Shown: positions 1-4,994 of the stretch, in pieces | How positions within the stretch are numbered: the stretch's first letter is position 1 | Layout: every line of letters begins with the position of its first letter | Assembly (NCBI GenBank): GCA_964510235.1 | Contig: CAZEBF010000024.1 | Span: forward strand, 1-9,506 | Origin: CAYUUR01 sp964510235 | GTDB taxonomy: Bacteria; Patescibacteriota; Saccharimonadia; Saccharimonadales; CAYUUR01 | Reading direction: 5' to 3' | DNA length: 9,506 nucleotides | Made by a program: the position numbers and the translations under genes | Notes under the pieces: model-generated | Told to the model about the DNA's origin: nothing | Databases searched by the model: none | The model's input: the letters and a program-made list of their open reading frames with translations, nothing else

Positions 1-962
1 GCTGGCTGTTCGCCTGGTTCACGATTGGTTAGATATCTGCTGTAGTTTTCGATACCTTTTACAAAGCCTGTTTCTTCCAGCATCTCAAGGTCAAATTTGG
101 TGCGCTGATTTATGCGTTGCGATTCAAGCAGTAGCCCATGTTCATTAAAATACTTGGTGCGCTCGTCGAGCTCATTTGTAATGTGACCGAGTGCAACTTT
201 GAGTTTGTCGTATGGCGTAACGTAGTGACTGCCTGGGAAGATTTGCAGTGAATCAAGACTTTTCAAAATCTCGCCCGTTAACGGATCAACTTTGGTAATC
301 CGGTCGATCTCATCACCAAAAAACTCAAGACGATAGGCCAGCTCTTCACTGGCTGGATAGACATCAACCACATCTCCGCGTACTCGGAACGTACCACGAT
401 GAAAATCAACGTCATTGCGCTGGTATTGGATGTCGGTCAGTTGCCGCAGGAACTTGTCGCGCACACGTCGCTCACCTTTTTGCACCTTGATAGACAGACC
501 ATCATAATCCTCTACCGAACCAATGCCGTAAATACAGCTAACACTAGCGACAATCAATACATCTTTGCGTGTCAGTAGTGAATCTGTAGCTGCGTGACGC
601 AATCGATCAATTTCTTCATTGATTTGTGAGTCTTTCTCAATATATGTGTCAGAACGTGGGATATACGCTTCTGGTTGGTAGTAATCAAAGTAGCTGACGA
701 AATAGTGTACAGCGTTGTTTGGAAAGAAGTTTTTGAACTCGTTGTACAGCTGGGCAGCCAATGTCTTGTTATGACACAGCACAAGCGTTGGTCGCTGAAC
801 TTGCTGCACAATATTAGCCATGGTAAACGTCTTGCCTGAACCGGTAACACCAAGTAACGTTTGCTCTTTTTCGCCTTTTGACAAACCTTCAACTAACTGA
901 GCAATCGCCGTCGGCTGATCGCCGGTCGGTTTAAATTTACTCTTCAGTTCAAACTTCGTCAT
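1..962 (-). CDS. uvrB: UvrABC excinuclease subunit UvrB (3' end beyond the window)
   Basis: UvrB is the damage-verifying helicase-like subunit of nucleotide excision repair. It is loaded by UvrA and recruits UvrC for incision. The first 320 residues are visible. The Walker A motif GVTGSGKT is at about residues 38-45, followed by CHNKTLAAQL near 63-72. The DNA-clamping beta-hairpin signature YFDYYQPEAYIP is at about 91-102. The start of the UvrA-interacting domain follows (FRVRGDVVDVYPA). Full UvrB proteins run about 650-690 residues, so roughly half is missing at the window edge; there is no internal damage. The ATG at 962 is the only plausible start, because an in-frame TAG lies upstream at 1002-1004 with no other ATG, GTG or TTG start after it apart from a TTA-rich stretch. 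The N-terminus (MTKFELKSKFKPTGDQPTAI) aligns well with known UvrB. Upstream lie a 28-codon ORF and an extended -10 element abutting the start. The identification is very secure. Confidence 0.97.
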   Translation of the reverse strand, partial: MTKFELKSKFKPTGDQPTAIAQLVEGLSKGEKEQTLLGVTGSGKTFTMANIVQQVQRPTLVLCHNKTLAAQLYNEFKNFFPNNAVHYFVSYFDYYQPEAYIPRSDTYIEKDSQINEEIDRLRHAATDSLLTRKDVLIVASVSCIYGIGSVEDYDGLSIKVQKGERRVRDKFLRQLTDIQYQRNDVDFHRGTFRVRGDVVDVYPASEELAYRLEFFGDEIDRITKVDPLTGEILKSLDSLQIFPGSHYVTPYDKLKVALGHITNELDERTKYFNEHGLLLESQRINQRTKFDLEMLEETGFVKGIENYSRYLTNREPGEQP

Positions 963-968
963 CTCTCC

Positions 969-977
969 ATTGTAGCA
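969..977 (-). promoter_or_regulatory. Extended -10 promoter of uvrB, close to the ATG
   Basis: On the minus strand the sequence reads TGCTACAAT, an extended -10 (TGn followed by TACAAT, at 969-974), then GGAGAG and the uvrB ATG at 962. The six-base spacing would put the transcription start on or within a base or two of the start codon, so the mRNA would be leaderless or nearly so. No good -35 hexamer is visible, which is tolerated for TGn-type promoters. The GGAGAG between the -10 and the ATG resembles a Shine-Dalgarno sequence but sits directly against the ATG, too close for normal use. Promoter assignment is inference from sequence. Confidence 0.5.
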
Positions 978-990
978 AGAAATCGATAAC

Positions 991-1077
991 TTACAGCAGA
1001 TCTACCGTGCTGAGAATTTGTCTAAACAGCTCCTTATTCTTTGTGTCGTCTTCATCAAGAGAATTAAATCTAAGCAT
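991..1077 (-). CDS. Small acidic ORF, 28 codons, unknown function
   Basis: I do not recognise this product. The ORF encodes MLRFNSLDEDDTKNKELFRQ followed by ILSTVDLL and a TAA stop. It is supported mainly by its translation signal: AGGAG at 1083-1087 sits five bases before the ATG at 1075-1077, the classical Shine-Dalgarno geometry and one of the best ribosome binding sites in the window. It begins 12 bases after the stop of the small membrane-protein gene and ends 28 bases before uvrB, so it fits the compact same-strand gene string. The peptide has an acidic patch (DEDD) and a predicted amphipathic helix in its second half, with no membrane segment or signal peptide. It could be a true small protein, a leader peptide coupling translation to downstream expression, or a chance ORF. 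Conservation in relatives would decide. Confidence 0.5.
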   Translation of the reverse strand: MLRFNSLDEDDTKNKELFRQILSTVDLL

Positions 1078-1082
1078 ATACT

Positions 1083-1087
1083 CTCCT
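1083..1087 (-). promoter_or_regulatory. Shine-Dalgarno site for the 28-codon ORF
   Basis: The minus strand reads AGGAG, then AGTAT, then ATG at 1077. Full AGGAG complementarity and a five-base spacing make this a textbook ribosome binding site. It is notable because no longer gene starts here, so it is the main argument that the 28-codon ORF is translated. Confidence 0.6.
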
Positions 1088-1089
1088 GT

Positions 1090-1341
1090 TTATTCTACTT
1101 GATCGACAAATAGGGTGCCGTTTAGCTCACATTGAGGAGGATCAATCGTAATTTCGTATCCGCCTTGTGAGACACAGAACTCATAACTCCCGGGGATAGG
1201 CTGCTCTTGGTTGTTCCACACCAGTATATACATTGCCAAAAGAGCTGCTGCTACACACACAACTGCAATCAAAATAATTTTGCCAGCCTCAACACTGGGT
1301 CGCTTGCTTTTTTTTGTTTTTTTCTTGAGCTTTGTCGTCAT
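1090..1341 (-). CDS. Small single-pass membrane protein with two-cysteine outer domain
   Basis: This is an 83-residue protein of no named family. The N-terminus is strongly basic (KLKKKTKKSKR, about residues 5-14). One hydrophobic helix follows (about 22-42, IILIAVVCVAAALLAMYILV), then a short C-terminal part of about 40 residues. The positive-inside rule predicts a cytoplasmic N-terminus and an outer C-terminus. The outer part has Cys56 and Cys71 in the pattern C-x3-GG-x7-P-x-C-x3-G-x2-F. That pattern resembles short secreted or lipoprotein domains common in CPR genomes, an impression from memory rather than a search result. The two cysteines could form a disulfide. I chose the ATG at 1339-1341, two bases after the upstream stop. 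A GTG at 1360-1362 would add seven residues and overlap the previous gene. Neither start has a clear Shine-Dalgarno, so translation is probably coupled to the SLOG gene upstream. Confidence 0.72.
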   Translation of the reverse strand: MTTKLKKKTKKSKRPSVEAGKIILIAVVCVAAALLAMYILVWNNQEQPIPGSYEFCVSQGGYEITIDPPQCELNGTLFVDQVE

Positions 1342-1343
1342 AA

Positions 1344-1931
1344 CTATTTTTGACTGAGCCACTTGGACACTAGATCGTCAGTGTTGATATCCTTCAGGTC
1401 TTCATCAAGCATGGCAATGACTTTTTCTACCAAACGTTCAGGGTTCTCGTCCATGATTACCATCTTACGACGTGGAGTCTCCAGGCGCTGGATAAGTTCT
1501 GGGATCAAGTCCGCCGTACCACCACTGCCTATCAGCACGCCGACGGGCATGTTTGATTCGATTGCTGTCGTAAACTCGTGGAGGCTACCCATACGACCAC
1601 CTACGGTGATAATGGCGTCACTTGATTGCACCAAGTGAATGTCACGCCCTACATAATCCATGCCAGTAAAGTTTACGAAGTCGTAGACGCCCAGTGGCAA
1701 GCGATATTTAAAGGCGTGTTCACGCAAACTACTAGCTGGTGAAAAGCCAATGCTCATGCCCTTAGCTTCAGTAGCCGCTTTTGCCGCGTAAAATGGCAGG
1801 CCAACTGTGGCACCTGTTGTTAGAATATGGCCGTGCTTAGCGATCGCTCTGCCAACACGAGTAGCAAGTTCGTGTGATGACACCACCGTTTTACCGCTGG
1901 CAGCACCAGAAACACAAATAGAATAGCGCAC
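1344..1931 (-). CDS. SLOG-superfamily (LOG/TIGR00725-like) Rossmann protein
   Basis: This 195-residue protein has the SLOG nucleotide-binding fold of LOG-type 'lysine decarboxylase-like' proteins. The N-terminal strand RYSICVSGAASG leads into a helix and the TTGATVGLPFYAAKAA segment (about residues 38-53). The diagnostic loop VGGRMGSLHEF is at about 110-120, where Glu119 corresponds to the glutamate of the classical PGGxGTxxE motif. Classical LOG enzymes are nucleoside-5'-monophosphate phosphoribohydrolases. The loop here lacks the leading proline and has S for T, so catalysis should not be assumed; many SLOG proteins only sense nucleotides. The GTG start at 1929-1931 shares one base with the TAG stop of the 415-aa gene (TAGTG), which implies translational coupling. 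The N-terminus then begins directly at the first beta strand, as expected. GAASGKT near the N-terminus is not a P-loop. The specific substrate is unknown. Confidence 0.8.
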   Translation of the reverse strand: MRYSICVSGAASGKTVVSSHELATRVGRAIAKHGHILTTGATVGLPFYAAKAATEAKGMSIGFSPASSLREHAFKYRLPLGVYDFVNFTGMDYVGRDIHLVQSSDAIITVGGRMGSLHEFTTAIESNMPVGVLIGSGGTADLIPELIQRLETPRRKMVIMDENPERLVEKVIAMLDEDLKDINTDDLVSKWLSQK

Positions 1932-3178
1932 TATTTTTTTCCCAACTTTTCTGGTGCAATCATGTCGTTATCAAGCTGCTCTAACACTTGCTGCTCAAGC
2001 ACTTCTTCACCCATGTAACGAATAAACACTTCATTCCATAGACTTTCTGTGAAGTGATAGTAATAACGGTTCTCATAATGCTCTTCATTGGAGTACGCAA
2101 AGGCTACGTCCATCAGATTCAAGGTGACAGGGCCGTCCTTTTCTGGTCGGGCAACATAATCAAGATCACGCCAAAAGTCGAGTTCAGGGTCCAGCTCATA
2201 TAGCGAATCCTCTGCTTTACGCCAGTGTAAATCTTCTGGCTGGACATGCGGCTGAAAAGCTTCAGGATGAGTCGTGTCTTTATGTCGACCAAGGTATTGC
2301 TGGATCACCCGCCAGTGAATGTGCTGCCCTGCCATGACAGCTGCATTTTTAGGGTCGGCGTTGATGGTATTGACCACATCAGCACCGAATCTGGCACGAG
2401 TCGAGATGAACTTAAAGTACGTACTGTACAGGCGAATTTCGTTTATATAGTGAAACAACAGCGACATCGTTTTGAGCGGGAGGCCGCGCATGGTTTCGCG
2501 CTTCATCGGCAAAACCACAATTATTCCCATTTCTTTAGAGTGAGTCACGTTATGCAATTTCTTCTGCGTAAATCCATCTGAGAGTCCAACCCACTTATCG
2601 TGGTCCATTTGCACGATTTCTATCTTGCGCTCTTCAAAATCTTTCGGCTTGATTGTTTTTAGTAGTTCGTTATATTTACTCAACCAGTCAGCGCCTTCAG
2701 AAAATCGTAATCCAACATACATTTCGTTAAATGGCTCGTGCTTCAGCATACTGTCGATGGAACGGTAACCTAGGTGCGCCATCATTTTTTTGGGTGGCAT
2801 GGTTTTAAGGAGCCGCTTAGCCACAGAGCGCTTGAGCGCCCAACATTTCATGGGGACCCTGGAAGCCTTCACTACCTTTACTATTGGTGGTACAAGCGTG
2901 CGAATATGGTTGGTTCCTTTTGGTTGTTTGAGCAACTCAACAGTAATGCGGTCGTTATCATCTTTAACCCTGTTCATGAGGGCATAGTACAGCTCCTTGC
3001 CAGTGGTATCATCTGGGTCAAGACCAAGCTCCTCAGTCTTTAAATGCATCTTGCCAACGATTTCTGCCGTCAAGCGAACATCAGCACTAGGATTACCACT
3101 AGCCTTTTCTAGGTCTTGAACAGCCATTGTAAATAGCGGCTCCTCGGCTTTCAGTAACTCCGACAGTAGTTTTGACAT
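1931..3178 (-). CDS. Conserved-looking 415-aa protein of unknown family
   Basis: I do not recognise this protein. It is 415 residues, with no signal peptide or membrane helix, and looks soluble. The N-terminal ~130 residues appear helical and charged, followed by a basic segment (about 95-135) with KRSVAKRLLK and PPKKMMAHLGY. A mixed segment around 180-250 contains KIEIVQMDHDKWVGLS and MGIIVVLPMKRE. The C-terminal third is strikingly aromatic and acidic (HIHWRVIQQYLGRH, LDFWRDLDYVARPE, HYENRYYYHFTESLWNEVF). No catalytic signature is evident to me. The start is the ATG at 3176-3178, preceded by AGGT at 3183-3186 with a suitable spacing. It is the first gene of a cluster with the SLOG protein (one-base overlap) and the small membrane protein, and is divergent from the phosphatidyltransferase gene. 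An ORF this long with good coupling to its neighbour is certainly a gene. The function is open and it may be lineage-specific. Confidence 0.85.
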   Translation of the reverse strand: MSKLLSELLKAEEPLFTMAVQDLEKASGNPSADVRLTAEIVGKMHLKTEELGLDPDDTTGKELYYALMNRVKDDNDRITVELLKQPKGTNHIRTLVPPIVKVVKASRVPMKCWALKRSVAKRLLKTMPPKKMMAHLGYRSIDSMLKHEPFNEMYVGLRFSEGADWLSKYNELLKTIKPKDFEERKIEIVQMDHDKWVGLSDGFTQKKLHNVTHSKEMGIIVVLPMKRETMRGLPLKTMSLLFHYINEIRLYSTYFKFISTRARFGADVVNTINADPKNAAVMAGQHIHWRVIQQYLGRHKDTTHPEAFQPHVQPEDLHWRKAEDSLYELDPELDFWRDLDYVARPEKDGPVTLNLMDVAFAYSNEEHYENRYYYHFTESLWNEVFIRYMGEEVLEQQVLEQLDNDMIAPEKLGKK

Positions 3179-3188
3179 AGTTACCTAC

Positions 3189-3218
3189 AGATTAGCACAA
3201 GCACATTCCCTAAAGCAA
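3189..3218 (-). promoter_or_regulatory. Candidate promoter of the 415-aa gene cluster
   Basis: On the minus strand an extended -10 reads TGCTAATCT (hexamer TAATCT at 3189-3194, TGC at 3195-3197). A weak -35, TTGCTT, is at 3213-3218 with an 18-base spacer. The -10 ends ten bases before the ATG at 3178, so the leader would be only a few bases long and AGGT at 3183-3186 might lie at or outside its 5' end. It overlaps the left arm of the inverted repeat at 3193-3237. Confidence 0.4.
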
Positions 3219-3237
3219 AAGACTTATGCTTGTGTTA
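3193..3237. repeat. 11-bp inverted repeat between divergent genes
   Basis: The left arm TAGCACAAGCA (3193-3203) and the right arm TGCTTGTGTTA (3227-3237) are inverted copies with ten of eleven positions matching, separated by 23 bases. The left arm overlaps the -10 region of the leftward gene. The right arm overlaps the proposed -35 of the rightward gene. There is no U-tract, so it is not a typical terminator. It could be a two-half-site operator or simply two similar promoter elements facing outward, since both strands read TGCTTGTG followed by a T/A-rich stretch. Confidence 0.5.
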
Positions 3238-3256
3238 TCACCCCTGTTGGTATAGA
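3230..3256 (+). promoter_or_regulatory. Candidate promoter of the pgsA-like gene
   Basis: On the plus strand an extended -10 reads TGGTATAGA (hexamer TATAGA at 3251-3256). A weak TTGTGT at 3230-3235 lies 15 bases upstream. The hexamer ends eight bases before the ATG at 3265, predicting a start of transcription within about two bases of the start codon. No Shine-Dalgarno sequence is present in the eight bases between, consistent with a leaderless mRNA. Confidence 0.45.
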
Positions 3257-3264
3257 GTCGTGTC

Positions 3265-3545
3265 ATGTCTCATAACCACCCAGTTACAACAAACGGTGGC
3301 GAAGTCCTCGATCAGTATCGTGGTATGCAGCTTCGCGCTAAGGCTGACCGGCTATCAATGCGGCGCATTCGATTTGCCCCACTTCTAGGGATAGCTATAG
3401 CTACCTCGCCCGATAATCGGCTTGTTGACAACGCATTAGCATTCGCATCAGCCTATTTACATCATACAGATTATACAGACGGCAAACATGGTAGAGAATC
3501 AGCACGCCTACTTGGCACTGACCCACCTGCCGAGAGTAAAGCACT
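3265..3545 (+). CDS. CDP-alcohol phosphatidyltransferase, 5' part (cut by gap)
   Basis: Only the first 94 residues are visible before the scaffold gap. The key evidence is D69-x2-D72-G73-x2-G76-R77 (HHTDYTDGKHGR), which matches the first half of the CDP-alcohol phosphatidyltransferase signature D-x2-D-G-x2-A-R, with Ala replaced by Gly. It is preceded by hydrophobic stretches (about 37-47 and 57-66) like the first membrane helices of PgsA-type enzymes. Such enzymes transfer a phosphatidyl group from CDP-diacylglycerol to an alcohol such as glycerol-3-phosphate in the inner membrane. The second half of the signature (G-x3-D-x3-D) is not at its usual spacing: the residues after Arg77 are ESARLLGTDPPAESKAL, so there may be a short insertion, with the last aspartates lost in the gap. 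A leaderless ATG start is likely. In-frame sequence after the gap is the antisense of the sugar kinase, not part of this gene. PgsA-like is the best guess; another CDP-alcohol transferase is possible. Confidence 0.66.
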
Positions 3546-3645
3546 NNNNNNNNNNNNNNNNNNNNNNNNNNNNNNNNNNNNNNNNNNNNNNNNNNNNNNN
3601 NNNNNNNNNNNNNNNNNNNNNNNNNNNNNNNNNNNNNNNNNNNNN
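3546..3645. other. Scaffold gap (100 N)
   Basis: A run of exactly 100 N, the conventional placeholder for a gap of unknown size. It removes the 3' end of the phosphatidyltransferase gene (entering from the left) and the 3' end of the PfkB kinase (entering from the right). The true distance must be larger than 100 bases, because both genes lack substantial C-terminal parts and convergent stop codons must lie inside. Additional genes could be hidden here. Confidence 0.98.
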
Positions 3646-4373
3646 TTTTGTCCGTCGCAAGCAATCGAGCCCTTTGGCCCATCCGTTACGATTACCAGTG
3701 GTGTGATACGGGTAGCTTTAGCCAAGAGCTTTTTGGTGTCAGATTCGTTAATCAGTTGCTGCATCTCTTCTTTGTTAACACTCAAAATATGACAAGATTT
3801 CATGACCTCTAGAAACTCTTTACGGTGCGATAGTTCGCCTTTACCGGGATTGACAGCCACCCTAATGCCGTGGCTTTGGGCGTATTTGACAATAGTTTGC
3901 AGGGCTTTGATGTCACCGCTCAGCGAGCTGACGTAAAACCAGTCTGCCTCCACGCCGTTAAAGTGATCGGACCGTAGATTGTACTGATTGGAGGCGCCAC
4001 GATAGGTCAGAATTGTCCGTTCACCAGAAGGAGCTAGCATTAGCGTTGAATAGCCGGTGTTATATTTATCCGTTTCTAGCACTAAGGAAGTGTCAACGTC
4101 GTCGTGATGGAGGGCATCAAGTACAGCTCGCCCAGCAATATCCTGGCCAATGCGGCCCATATACATGCTATGCAAACCCTGACGAGCAAAGGTCACACTA
4201 GCATTTGTTGCGCCACCGCCAGTAGAAAACACGACTTCTTCAACTTCGTTTTTGCTGCCTAAGTTGAACTCGGCCTTCATGCCGTCATCTTCACGCTCAG
4301 GCTTAAATATCTTGCCTAATAAAAAGACGTCTTGGACAGCTGCCCCAATAGACACAATCCGCGGCGTTGTCAT
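3646..4373 (-). CDS. PfkB-family sugar kinase, 3' end lost in gap
   Basis: This is a ribokinase/PfkB-fold ATP-dependent kinase, of which 242 residues are visible. The N-terminus has a strand leading to GAAVQDVFLLG (residues 10-20), with Asp15 at the sugar-binding position. The PfkB signature 1 region FSTGGGATNASVTFARQG is at about 49-66, GRIGQDIAGR at 73-82 and TILTYRGASN at 120-129. The later NPGKGEL, LSVNKEE and VIVTDGPKGS (about 228-236) segments are typical of the family. The catalytic DTxGAGD loop, expected about 10-25 residues further on, falls in the gap, so activity cannot be confirmed. The substrate is not determined by what is seen; ribokinase-, fructokinase- and phosphofructokinase-like members share these motifs. 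Its ATG directly follows the aldolase stop (TAAATG), so it is the last visible gene of the carbon operon. That context suggests a sugar or sugar-phosphate substrate feeding the aldolase or pentose reactions. Confidence 0.88.
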
Positions 4374-4958
4374 TTAACGGTCGCTCCGCGCCTTGCCTTC
4401 AGCGTTAAACAGTTTGATCTTGTCTTCCACTACCCTTTGTACCGCTCCAACAACTTCATCCATAAGCTTAACGACGGCAAACTCGTCAGGATTCTCGTCC
4501 AGTACTCTTTCGAGCGTTTGGCGATACGCCACACGCATGTCGGAGTTGATATTGATCTTGGTGACTCCTGCCAGCACTGCTTCCTTATAGTAATGACCAG
4601 GTGTGCCACTTCCGCCGTGCAAACTGATATTACAGTCTATGGCTTTGCGAACTTCTTTGAGCAGGTCAATATCAAGCTTTTTAGGTACTGGGTATTTGCC
4701 GTGTAAGTTACCGACGGCTGCTGCGTATGTATCGATGCCAGTGGCTTCTACGAACGCTTTAGCGTCTTCTGGTGAGCTAAATGTTTTCTTGATTTCATTA
4801 TAATCGAANNNNNNNNNNNNNNNNNNNNNNNNNNNNNNNNNNNNNNNNNNNNNNNNNNNNNNNNNNNNNNNNNNNNNNNNNNNNNNNNNNNNNNNNNNNN
4901 NNNNNNNNTTGCGAGCGGCGGTGGTGTTTTCTCGTATCTGTTTTAGTGTTAATGCCAT
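4374..4958 (-). CDS. fba: Class II fructose-bisphosphate aldolase (interrupted by gap)
   Basis: This enzyme cleaves fructose-1,6-bisphosphate (and often sedoheptulose-1,7-bisphosphate) to DHAP plus an aldose phosphate, using a zinc ion in the cytoplasm. The first 16 residues (MALTLKQIRENTTAAR, 4909-4958) and the last 145 residues (4374-4808) are present. Visible motifs in the C-terminal part are the AVGNLHGKYP and NISLHGGSGTP segments, which carry two zinc-binding histidines. The phosphate-binding GVTKININSDMRVA segment is diagnostic for class II/GatY-type aldolases. The catalytic aspartate and the first zinc histidine lie in the gap. Family members are about 280-310 residues. About 120-150 residues are therefore missing, far more than 100 N would encode, and the open frame across the N run is not evidence of a short protein. 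The gene has its own candidate leaderless promoter inside the operon, 33 bases after the transketolase C-half stop, and touches the kinase gene at TAAATG. Confidence 0.93.
   Translation of the reverse strand: MALTLKQIRENTTAARXXXXXXXXXXXXXXXXXXXXXXXXXXXXXXXXXXFDYNEIKKTFSSPEDAKAFVEATGIDTYAAAVGNLHGKYPVPKKLDIDLLKEVRKAIDCNISLHGGSGTPGHYYKEAVLAGVTKININSDMRVAYRQTLERVLDENPDEFAVVKLMDEVVGAVQRVVEDKIKLFNAEGKARSDR
4809..4908. other. Scaffold gap (100 N) inside the aldolase gene
   Basis: A second placeholder run of exactly 100 N. Comparison of the flanking aldolase parts with family length indicates roughly 350-450 bases of real sequence are missing here, assuming both flanks belong to one gene. Confidence 0.97.
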
Positions 4959-4965
4959 ATGCGCT

Positions 4966-4994
4966 ATTGTAACTGCTTATGCTAACTTTGGCTA
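4966..4994 (-). promoter_or_regulatory. Internal promoter for fba, leaderless configuration
   Basis: On the minus strand TAGCCA (4989-4994, four of six matches to TTGACA) is followed after exactly 17 bases by TACAAT (4966-4971). The -10 ends seven bases before the ATG at 4958. No Shine-Dalgarno sequence lies between them. This predicts transcription starting at or next to the A of the ATG. The -35 contains the TAG stop codon of the transketolase C-half, so the promoter is packed into the gene boundary. It would allow aldolase and the kinase to be made independently of the upstream operon. Confidence 0.55.

Noticed and set aside
572..892. A 106-codon minus-strand frame inside uvrB
   Set aside because: It is an alternative frame of uvrB, and the uvrB frame carries the Walker A and beta-hairpin motifs at the same place.
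1309..1323. Plus-strand T-tract as a rho-independent terminator
   Set aside because: No GC-rich hairpin precedes it and no plus-strand gene ends nearby; it encodes the lysine-rich tail of the membrane protein on the other strand.
1887..1907. GAASGKT in the SLOG protein as a P-loop
   Set aside because: The GxxxxGK[ST] spacing fails because Ser occupies the first position, and the rest of the protein is a SLOG Rossmann fold.
3265..3792. A 175-codon plus-strand frame running through the N gap
   Set aside because: Only the part before 3546 is the phosphatidyltransferase. Sequence after 3645 is the antisense of the PfkB kinase, and the frame across N is an accident of the placeholder length.
3471..4373. 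A 300-codon minus-strand frame for the kinase extending past the gap to 3471
   Set aside because: The residues after the gap are antisense to the plus-strand phosphatidyltransferase gene and do not resemble a PfkB C-terminus.
4374..4958. Aldolase as a genuine 194-residue short protein
   Set aside because: The visible parts match the two ends of a 280-310 residue enzyme, and the catalytic middle is replaced by placeholder N.
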